DNA from: an uncultured Lachnospiraceae bacterium
GTDB taxonomy: Bacteria > Bacillota > Clostridia > Lachnospirales > Lachnospiraceae
Length of the DNA: 63,712 bases
Assembly (NCBI GenBank): GCA_947576945.1
Contig: CANPTH010000014.1
Coordinates: 1-63,712 of the forward strand
Reading direction: 5' to 3'
Positions within the stretch are counted from its first letter, which is position 1. Every line of letters starts with the position of its first letter. The notes under the pieces were generated by a model, which saw only the letters and a list, made by a program, of their open reading frames with translations, was not told the DNA's origin and did not search any database. A program made the position numbers and the translations under genes. This document shows positions 7,800 to 14,877 of this stretch, in pieces.

Positions 7800-8831
7800 A
7801 TGGAAGATAAGAGATTTGCTATTCTGATTGATACGGATAATATTTCATCAAAATATATTTCCGCGATCATGGATGAGATGACGAAGCACGGAATCGTCAC
7901 ATACCGCAGGGCTTATGGTGATTGGACAAGCACTCAGGCCAAGGGATGGAAAAACAAGCTGATGGAGAATTCCATTACGCCGATGCAGCAGTTTTGCAAT
8001 ACGGTGGGCAAGAATGCGACGGATTCTACGCTGATCATCGATGCCATGGATATTCTTTATACGGGAAACGTAGACGGCTTCTGTATTGTGTCCAGTGACG
8101 GTGATTTTACGAGACTGGCGATCAGGCTGCGGGAATCCGGTATGAGCGTGGTTGGCATGGGGGAAGAGAAGACACCCCGTTCTTTCCGCACGGCCTGTTC
8201 CCAGTTTACGGTGCTTGAGAATCTGATCGACGAGGATGACCAGGATCTGCAGGAGGAAGTGCAGGATACGGCGCATGAGAATGTCCATGGGACATCAAAG
8301 GAAACAGGCTCCAAAGGAAAAGGCAGGAAAGCGGCAGCCAGGAAGGCGGCTGAGGAGAAGGAATCTACATCAATCAGCAAGGAAGTGATCGAAAGCGCCA
8401 TAATCAATATTATCACGGAGAATGAGAATAAGGATAAAGAGACGGGCCTGGGCGAGATTGGCAGCAGATTGCTGAATAAATATCCGGATTTTGATGTGCG
8501 CAATTACGGATACAGTCTGTTATCGCGTTTTCTGGAAGAGATTCCCAGCCTGAAGCTGGTCAAGAATAACACCTGTATCAATGTGGAGCTGAAGGAGAAT
8601 CAGGAGTCTGAGGATGAGATCACATCTTATATTAAGACGATCGTCAAGCTGACCGGTAAGAAGGGGATGCGGGTGAACGAACTGAGCAACAGCGTACACC
8701 GTAAATATGCGGGATTTACGCCCAAGAACTATGGGTATTCCCAGTTTACCAAATTCCTGCAGGCGATACCGGAGCTGGAGCTTTACGGTGACGTTAATGC
8801 GAGGAAAGTGCGCTTCGGGGAAGAAGAATAA
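7800..8831 (+). CDS. NYN domain (LabA/DUF88-like) protein with two OST-HTH/LOTUS domains
   Basis: A 343-residue likely RNA-processing protein. Residues 5-140 form a PIN-like NYN domain with the acidic residues expected of the nuclease site (ILIDTDN, DAMDILY, SSDGDFTRL). A Lys/Ala/Glu-rich linker spans about 155-195. Two OST-HTH (LOTUS) domains follow at about 200-265 and 275-343, each with the motif F-x-x-x-x-Y-G-Y (DFDVRNYGYSLLSRFL; GFTPKNYGYSQFTKFL). LOTUS domains bind RNA or helicases in other systems, so the architecture suggests a targeted RNase; the substrate is unknown. ATG at 7800 has AGGTG 6 nt upstream. The frame is open further upstream but without family similarity. Confidence 0.8.
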   Translation: MEDKRFAILIDTDNISSKYISAIMDEMTKHGIVTYRRAYGDWTSTQAKGWKNKLMENSITPMQQFCNTVGKNATDSTLIIDAMDILYTGNVDGFCIVSSDGDFTRLAIRLRESGMSVVGMGEEKTPRSFRTACSQFTVLENLIDEDDQDLQEEVQDTAHENVHGTSKETGSKGKGRKAAARKAAEEKESTSISKEVIESAIINIITENENKDKETGLGEIGSRLLNKYPDFDVRNYGYSLLSRFLEEIPSLKLVKNNTCINVELKENQESEDEITSYIKTIVKLTGKKGMRVNELSNSVHRKYAGFTPKNYGYSQFTKFLQAIPELELYGDVNARKVRFGEEE

Positions 8832-8852
8832 GTCAGCTCTGTTTCCTTCATC

Positions 8853-9971
8853 TTAATAGACTGCTTCCACATCCGTGATCTTGTTATCTTCCACGCAGAA
8901 GCGCCAGAGGGAATGTCCGGGCAGGCGGTGCTCTGTCAGATAATATGTGTTATCTAATTGCGTGATGTAGTAGGGCGTACCGCCTCCGACAAAATATTCA
9001 TAGATATCTTCATATCGGTTTTCTGCCAGATCATGCAGATCCTTCGTGCGCAGGATGGTAGCGTAGTCCTGATTGCCCGTGATATCAGTGGAGACGGTAA
9101 GATAGAAATAGTCCTGGATCCGGGTAAGCTGGATCATGCCTGCCATCGAATCAGGAACGGGATAAGTCTCCAGTATCTCAAAGGTATCCAGAGAGGCACG
9201 GATGATGGAAGCATTACCGGATACAAAGTAAATTTCATTTCCAAGGATGGTAAAAGAACGGACATACACCTGATCCAGAGAACTGATGCGGCGGATTTCT
9301 GTCAGATACATACGGGTGTCGTCTGCATTATGGCGGAAGAGATACATTTCACCGCTCATGGAACTCCACGCGTAAAAGGTGTCTGTAGGAGCATCGTAGA
9401 CGATGTAATGAGGTCTGTTGCCAATCTCCGAAAAAGTCTGTGTATGGGTATAAATATCGCCTTGTTTCTCAAAAATTAAAACACGATTTTGCTCTGTGTC
9501 ATCTACCAGGTATACGTCTCCGTCGCTTGCAAGTGTATGGCCTTTGTCGATTTCATCGGTCATAACCTTCCATGCGCTGAGAGGATCATCCAGATTATCG
9601 TGATAAATGATCTGATTATGATAGCAGTCCACCAGGAAGTAAGCGCCGTCTATTCTGGTAAGGTAGGTGGGAACGCTTAAATCCGGATAGGGATTGCTCC
9701 TGGCGGCTGTCTGCAAGGAAGAGTCAGAGCAGTTTTGGGAAACGGGTTCTGATGCACGCAGGTATTCCGTGACCGGACCGGGAACGGAGATGCTTTCGGA
9801 AAGAGCGCTGTTTAAGTCGTTTTTTGGTGTACAGCCGGAAAGGAAGGGCAAAAGGGAAAGCGCTATGAGCAGTACAGAAAAAGCGTGTGGTATTTTATGA
9901 GAAATTAAAAGTTCAAATCTTGATTTTATTCTGGACATTCTTGAATTTCGAAGGGTAGTATTCTTTGGCAT
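8853..9971 (-). CDS. Lipoprotein with beta-propeller-like repeats
   Basis: Predicted lipoprotein of about 372 residues on the minus strand; no named family recognised. The signal has an unusually long N-region (about 30 residues) before the hydrophobic core and lipobox PFLSGC (Cys47). The mature part shows repeated short strands of about 40-50 residues with aromatic and Asp-rich turns (GAYFLVDCYHNQIIYHDN, GDVYLVDDTEQNRVLIFE, DTFYAWSSMSGEMYLF, NEIYFVSGN), typical of NHL/WD-like propellers. ATG at 9971 has CGGAG 8-9 nt upstream. It converges with the NYN gene and diverges from the acyltransferase gene. Role unknown, probably extracellular binding. Confidence 0.65.
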   Translation of the reverse strand: MPKNTTLRNSRMSRIKSRFELLISHKIPHAFSVLLIALSLLPFLSGCTPKNDLNSALSESISVPGPVTEYLRASEPVSQNCSDSSLQTAARSNPYPDLSVPTYLTRIDGAYFLVDCYHNQIIYHDNLDDPLSAWKVMTDEIDKGHTLASDGDVYLVDDTEQNRVLIFEKQGDIYTHTQTFSEIGNRPHYIVYDAPTDTFYAWSSMSGEMYLFRHNADDTRMYLTEIRRISSLDQVYVRSFTILGNEIYFVSGNASIIRASLDTFEILETYPVPDSMAGMIQLTRIQDYFYLTVSTDITGNQDYATILRTKDLHDLAENRYEDIYEYFVGGGTPYYITQLDNTYYLTEHRLPGHSLWRFCVEDNKITDVEAVY

Positions 9972-10095
9972 CTTATATTCTCCGCATGGAAATAATATTG
10001 TATATTGTATTTTTCTTAACCATAACAATCATAACATTTTATCTGGAAATATGGTATACTGAAAATCACGGGAAGGAATGATATCATGATCAATG

Positions 10096-10132
10096 GTTAC
10101 AGTTCACGGCCTAACCGGCCGCAAACTGTAAC
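10096..10132. repeat. Inverted repeat ahead of the acyltransferase gene
   Basis: GTTACAGTT (10096-10104) pairs with AACTGTAAC (10124-10132), with an inner CGGCC/GGCCG stem. It lies just upstream of the preferred acyltransferase start, so it would be a hairpin in the mRNA leader. A related GTAACAG/CTGTTAC hairpin lies at the other end of the gene. Confidence 0.6.
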
Positions 10133-10169
10133 GCATCCGGCCCAAAGCGCTTTGGATATGGAGGAAATA

Positions 10170-11348
10170 ATGGATAGACCGGAAACTGATAAGATTGAGT
10201 ATAACGTATGTTTTTGTATTTTGGCCGCATTGGCGATTCTGATGGTAGTGGCGGGACATCTCGGCTACAATATTATGACGATAGGAGACCTGTTTCCTTA
10301 CTATTCTTTTCATGTGCCGCTCTTTGTATTTATCTCCGGCTATTTCTATAAAGATACGGAGCGGGAGCGTCCGTTTGGCTATGTGTGGAAGAAGATCAGG
10401 AGGCTGCTTGTGCCGTATTTTGTCTGGAACCTTTTTTATGGAGTGCTTTCGTGGCTGCTGCGGGCGAACGGATTTGCAATGGGGGAGGAGATCAGCTTTC
10501 GGACACTGTTTCTTGCGCCTTTTATTCATGGTTATCAGTTTATTTATAACTATGCGGCCTGGTTTGTGCCGACGCTTTTCGTCATTGAGATGATGAATCT
10601 GCTGATGCGGCTGATCCTGTGTGGTGCGGTTGATAGAATATTGCGGAATGCCCGGGAATCCTGGCAGAATGGATGGTATCGCCTGCAGGAATGGCTGTTT
10701 CTGGCGGGCAGTCTGGCGGTGGGTATGGTGGTAGTTTATCTGGCTGCGGACGGCCATGTCTGGGGAAGCTATAAGGCTCCGGGCAGAATTTTATTCCTGT
10801 ACCCCTGTTTTCAGATGGGGCAGTTTTATAAGAAGAAACTGGAAAGACACGACGTCGTGGGGAATCTGCCGTACATGACTGTTGTTCTGGGAATTCAGGT
10901 ATTACTGCAGGTATCCTGTAACGGCCTGGCCTTCAGCAGTGTGTGGTGTACGGGATTTGCAAATGGACCGGTGATCCCCTATGTGACGATTGTGACGGGA
11001 ATTGCTTTCTGGCTTCGCACAGCCAGGATAATAACGCCTGTCATTGGAACGGGAAGAGCGATCCGCTATCTGGGGCAGAATACATACACGGTGATGATGC
11101 ATCACGTGATGGTTTTCATGCTGATTAAGTGGGCGCTGGCAGGAATTGCAGCACATACCGGTCTGTGTGGAGATTTCGATTTCGTGCAGTTCTATACAAA
11201 TATTGATTATGTGTATGTGATCAACGGCGCGGAGCATTTTAAGATGGTTTATCTGGCAGCGGCGATCGTGCTTCCCCTGTGCCTGCACTATATCCTGCAC
11301 TATATAAGGGAAGGCGGCAGAGTTCGTAACAGCGAAGCCGGAGGCTGA
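10170..11348 (+). CDS. Acyltransferase 3 family membrane protein
   Basis: Integral membrane O-acyltransferase of the acyltransferase-3 (OafA/WecH-like) family, about 392 residues and about ten membrane segments. Near the N-terminus are ILMVVAGHLGY (the family His) and YSFHVPLFVFISGYF, followed by KKIRRLLVPYFVWN, all typical. Members acetylate or succinylate cell-surface glycans. ATG at 10170 is preferred (GGAGG 5 nt upstream); ATG at 10086 also has AAGGA but would translate through the inverted repeat at 10096-10132. Downstream genes include a glycosyltransferase, in line with a surface-glycan role. Substrate unknown. Confidence 0.8.
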   Translation: MDRPETDKIEYNVCFCILAALAILMVVAGHLGYNIMTIGDLFPYYSFHVPLFVFISGYFYKDTERERPFGYVWKKIRRLLVPYFVWNLFYGVLSWLLRANGFAMGEEISFRTLFLAPFIHGYQFIYNYAAWFVPTLFVIEMMNLLMRLILCGAVDRILRNARESWQNGWYRLQEWLFLAGSLAVGMVVVYLAADGHVWGSYKAPGRILFLYPCFQMGQFYKKKLERHDVVGNLPYMTVVLGIQVLLQVSCNGLAFSSVWCTGFANGPVIPYVTIVTGIAFWLRTARIITPVIGTGRAIRYLGQNTYTVMMHHVMVFMLIKWALAGIAAHTGLCGDFDFVQFYTNIDYVYVINGAEHFKMVYLAAAIVLPLCLHYILHYIREGGRVRNSEAGG

Positions 11349-11356
11349 ACTGTTAC
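11326..11356. repeat. Inverted repeat at the end of the acyltransferase gene
   Basis: GTAACAG (11326-11332) and CTGTTAC (11350-11356) around a GC-rich loop; the acyltransferase stop codon (11346-11348) is inside it. No T-tract follows, so it is not a standard terminator. Core resembles the repeat at 10096-10132. Confidence 0.5.
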
Positions 11357-11452
11357 AGGGCGGCATAACGTTCGGCGCTGGGCTGCTTAAGATTGCATTA
11401 TGGGAAGCAGTGTGATACACTGGGAAAATATTACAGTTGTGGAGGAATAAAT

Positions 11453-11851
11453 TTGTCAGGGGAATATATAAAGGAGATAGATCCGGCGGTAGTATGGGTA
11501 TTGGCGGGTCTGACCATTTTAGCGCTGCTGTTGGCAGTGAGCCTGTATGGTATACAGAATTATACGGTGCGTATTTATAATTGGAACGGGAAGCGTTATT
11601 GTTATCTGGGACGAGCGGAAATCGGGCAGAGCAAAGACGGATTCTGTGTGCGGATTGGGGAGAGAATGGCGGATCTGTCCTATACTACGTTGTATCAGAT
11701 CTGTCCTTCCAGGCATTTTGTGCGCAAAAACAGGTACAGGAGCATGATGCTGTGTGCCGGTGATGTGCGGTGCATGCTGCATGTGGATGGGCGTATGCGG
11801 CAGTCTGTATACTACAGGAAGGCCTGGCAGCTTTCGGGAAGGCAGGTATAG
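11453..11851 (+). CDS. Small single-pass membrane protein, unknown function
   Basis: About 132 residues, not recognised. A short acidic N-terminus precedes one membrane helix (VVWVLAGLTILALLLAVSLY), followed by a cytoplasmic domain rich in Tyr, Arg and Cys with predicted beta-strands (IYNWNGKRYCYLGRAEI). The start is TTG at 11453, chosen because GGAGG lies 8 nt upstream. The stop is immediately followed by the glycosyltransferase start (1-nt gap), so the two are almost surely translationally coupled and may work together. Confidence 0.6.
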   Translation: MSGEYIKEIDPAVVWVLAGLTILALLLAVSLYGIQNYTVRIYNWNGKRYCYLGRAEIGQSKDGFCVRIGERMADLSYTTLYQICPSRHFVRKNRYRSMMLCAGDVRCMLHVDGRMRQSVYYRKAWQLSGRQV

Positions 11852-11852
11852 A

Positions 11853-12884
11853 ATGATAACAGTCAGCTTATGTATGATCGTGAAGAATGAAGAAAGGATT
11901 CTGGCAAGGTGTCTGAACAGTATTGCAGATCTGGTGGACGAAGTCATCATTGTGGATACCGGCTCGACAGATGATACGAAAAGGATTGCGGCAGAGTATA
12001 CGGACAGGATCTATGATTTTATATGGACGGGGGATTTTGCGGAGGCCAGAAATTATGCTTTCTCCAAAGCGGGAATGGAATATATTTATTCGGCCGATGC
12101 GGACGAAGTGCTGGATGAGACAAACAGGGCGGCGTTTCGCCGGCTGAAGGAGACTTTGCTGCCGGAGATCGACATTGTGCAGATGTATTATACCAATCAG
12201 CTCTCTCACGGCACGGTTTATAATTATGATAAAGAACTGCGCCCGAAGCTGTTTAAAAGACTGCGGACATTCCGGTGGCAGGGGGCTATCCACGAACAGG
12301 TAGGTCTGGAACCGGTGATCTATGACAGTGAAGTCGAGATCAGGCATATGCCGGAAAGCAATCATAAGGACAGGGATCTGGCAGCCTTTCTGCGCATAAT
12401 ACGGGAGGGGAAGCGCCTGGACAAGAGACTGCATGGATTATATGCCAGAGAGTTGTTTATTGCCGGAGAGGATCAGGACTTTCTGGATGCAGGTTTCTTC
12501 TTTGAGGAATCCTGCCGGGATACGGCAAGGGATGCGGAGGAAATCAAGGAAGCGGCCTGTGCGGCGGCGCGGGCCGCACGGATTGCAGGAGATACCGGGA
12601 AGTTCTTTAAGTATGCCATGAAGGTGGTGGCATGTGAAGGCTGTGCGGAGATCTGTTGTGAGCTGGGCGATTATTATCTGAGGGAACAGGATATTGACGA
12701 GGCTGTCGTGTGGTATTATAATGCGGCCTATGAGACGGAGAGTATTTTGAATCTGAGCTGCAGCGGAGAGATCCCGCTGTACGGACTGGCGGAGTGTTAC
12801 CGTGCGGCCGGGAATGAAGCGCAGGCGGCCGAATATGAAAGACTGGCCAGGGATGCGGCAGCCCGGAACCATACAGCAGGCTGA
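11853..12884 (+). CDS. Family 2 glycosyltransferase with C-terminal TPR-like helices
   Basis: 343-residue GT-A glycosyltransferase. Residues 1-100 hold the family 2 pattern: SLCMIVKNEERILARCLNSI, EVIIVDTGSTDDT and the metal-binding DxD in SADADEVLD. The C-terminal half (about 190-343) is helical and repeat-like (AACAAARAARIAGDTGKFFKYA; CCELGDYYLREQDIDEAVVWYYNAA), as in TPR-containing glycosyltransferases related to SunS. Such proteins modify proteins or build surface polymers using a sugar nucleotide. It begins 1 nt after the preceding membrane protein gene. Acceptor unknown; flagellin is one option, as two flagellins are encoded elsewhere in the window. Confidence 0.85.
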   Translation: MITVSLCMIVKNEERILARCLNSIADLVDEVIIVDTGSTDDTKRIAAEYTDRIYDFIWTGDFAEARNYAFSKAGMEYIYSADADEVLDETNRAAFRRLKETLLPEIDIVQMYYTNQLSHGTVYNYDKELRPKLFKRLRTFRWQGAIHEQVGLEPVIYDSEVEIRHMPESNHKDRDLAAFLRIIREGKRLDKRLHGLYARELFIAGEDQDFLDAGFFFEESCRDTARDAEEIKEAACAAARAARIAGDTGKFFKYAMKVVACEGCAEICCELGDYYLREQDIDEAVVWYYNAAYETESILNLSCSGEIPLYGLAECYRAAGNEAQAAEYERLARDAAARNHTAG

Positions 12885-13032
12885 TCCGCGCCGGAATGTC
12901 TGGAGAAACAGGCGCAGGCATAAAAGGATACGGTACGAAGCAGCGTATGATACAAAGCGCAGATTTCCCTTAAGCGGAATCATCGGGATAGTGCGAAAAT
13001 GAATGTAATGATAGAGAGGTATACGGTACACT

Positions 13033-14088
13033 ATGAAATGGGAAGAAAATGTGCGCCGGGTCGTTCCTTATATACCGGGGGAACAGCCGGAAGGTCAGAA
13101 TGTGATCAAACTGAATACCAATGAGAACCCTTACCCGCCGGCGCCGGGAGTGGCGGCCAGGCTTGCGTCGTTGACACCGGAACGGATGCGCCTGTATCCG
13201 GCTTTTCCGGAACAGACACAGCTGGCGGAGGTTCTTGCCAGGAAGTATCAGATCGGCAAAGAACAGCTTTTTATCGGTGTCGGGTCGGATGATGTGCTGT
13301 CGTTGGCATTCATGACGTTTTTTCAATCGGGAAGACCGGTCTTTTTCCCGGATATCACGTATTCGTTCTACGATGTATGGGCGGATCTGTATAGAGTGCC
13401 GTATGAGACGAAAGCATTGGATGAGGAGTTTTGTATCAGGCCGGAGGATTACAGGCAGCCAAACGGCGGGGTGATCTTTCCTAATCCCAATGCACCCACG
13501 GGTGTGTTGATGGATCTGTCCGGGGTGGAGGAGATCGTGGAAGCCAACCGTGACGTTGTGGTGATTGTGGATGAAGCCTATATCGATTTCGGCGGTACGA
13601 GCTGTCTGCCTTTGATCGGGAAATATGATAACCTGCTGGTGGTGCAGACTTTTTCGAAATCCAGATCCATGGCCGGTATGCGGATCGGATATGCCATGGG
13701 AGATCCGAAATTGATCCGATATTTGAATGACGTAAAGTATTCGGTCAATTCGTATACAATGAATTATGCGGCGCTTCAACTTGGAGTTGAGGCAGTGGAA
13801 GATGCGGCATATTTCGAGGAATGCCGTGCCAGGATCGTCAAGACCCGCGAACATGCGGAGAGCAGGCTGCGTCAGCTGGGATTTACTTTTCCGAAATCTT
13901 ATGGTAATTTTATCTTTGCCAGTCATAAGAGGATACCGGCGAAGGAAATATTCGAGAAGCTGAAAGCAGACGGCATATATGTCAGATATTGGGATAAGGA
14001 CAGGATCAGGAATCATCTTCGGATCACTGTTGGAACCGATGAGCAGATGGAGGCTCTGTACCGGGCGCTGGAGACGCTGCTGGAGTGA
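13033..14088 (+). CDS. Histidinol-phosphate aminotransferase-like PLP enzyme
   Basis: Fold-type I aminotransferase of 351 residues, closest by eye to HisC (histidinol-phosphate to imidazole-acetol-phosphate). Features: KLNTNENPYPP near residue 28, IFPNPNAPTG, VIVDEAYIDF and the PLP lysine in TFSKSRSMAGMRIGYAMG. No other his gene is adjacent, so relatives such as threonine-phosphate decarboxylase or a general aminotransferase cannot be excluded, although length and C-terminus (LRITVGTDEQMEALYRAL) fit HisC. GAGAGG lies 13 nt before the ATG, a rather long spacing. Confidence 0.75.
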   Translation: MKWEENVRRVVPYIPGEQPEGQNVIKLNTNENPYPPAPGVAARLASLTPERMRLYPAFPEQTQLAEVLARKYQIGKEQLFIGVGSDDVLSLAFMTFFQSGRPVFFPDITYSFYDVWADLYRVPYETKALDEEFCIRPEDYRQPNGGVIFPNPNAPTGVLMDLSGVEEIVEANRDVVVIVDEAYIDFGGTSCLPLIGKYDNLLVVQTFSKSRSMAGMRIGYAMGDPKLIRYLNDVKYSVNSYTMNYAALQLGVEAVEDAAYFEECRARIVKTREHAESRLRQLGFTFPKSYGNFIFASHKRIPAKEIFEKLKADGIYVRYWDKDRIRNHLRITVGTDEQMEALYRALETLLE

Positions 14089-14330
14089 GAATCCGTAATG
14101 GCAGCTGTGTTGAGCGCACAGATGTCATACAGCGGGTCTGCATGTGTGCATTTCTTTAAGCGCTGACGGCCTCATATAAAACGCTTCGTAATAGAGGCAA
14201 ATATGCAGATCGGGATCAAATTTTAAGGCATAGAGACATATATTTGTAGTAAGGATTTAACATCTGGTGCATGTGTCCGGGAGGATTCTTTCGGATAACT
14301 TTACAGAAATGCTTCGGCATGGAGGGAATT

Positions 14331-14828
14331 ATGGAAAAATTAGCGGCGGCTTTTGCAGTAACTTTAGGCAGGTATGTATCAAAGGAAGCGGTGGTATTTA
14401 TCATATCGATGGTTCCGATCCTGGAACTTCGGGGAGGACTGATCGTATCAAAGCTTCTGGAGGTCCCGATCACTACGGCGATCCCGTTGTGTATCATCGG
14501 CAATATCATTCCGATTCCGTTTATCCTGCTTTTTATCAAACAGATTTTTAAGTGGATGAAGAAGATAAAGCTTTTTCGTGGACTGGTGGAGAGACTGGAA
14601 GCCAAGGCCATGGGCAAAAGTGACAGCATTAAGAAATATGAGTTCTGGGGGCTGGTATTGTTTGTAGGGATTCCCCTGCCGGGTACGGGTGCGTGGACGG
14701 GTTCCCTGATCGCGGCGCTGCTGGATGTGGACTTTAAGAAAGCCGTACTGGCAGAGCTTCTTGGGATCGCGATCGCGACGATTATCATGTCGATCTTCTC
14801 TTATGGACTCCTGGGAGTCCTGCTGTAG
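14331..14828 (+). CDS. Small multidrug export family membrane protein
   Basis: About 165 residues with four or five membrane segments, matching the PF06695 small multi-drug export family: MVPILELRGG, VPITTAIPLCIIGNIIPIPF, and a C-terminal FVGIPLPGTGAWTGSLIAALL. The family name is historical and transport of drugs is poorly supported. ATG at 14331 is used because GGAGGG precedes it by 5-6 nt; in-frame codons upstream to 14271 lack a site. Confidence 0.8.
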   Translation: MEKLAAAFAVTLGRYVSKEAVVFIISMVPILELRGGLIVSKLLEVPITTAIPLCIIGNIIPIPFILLFIKQIFKWMKKIKLFRGLVERLEAKAMGKSDSIKKYEFWGLVLFVGIPLPGTGAWTGSLIAALLDVDFKKAVLAELLGIAIATIIMSIFSYGLLGVLL

Positions 14829-14877
14829 GAGAAGCAGGCGGCAGTGTGCCGGGAAGCACACGGAGAATGTAGTGTAT

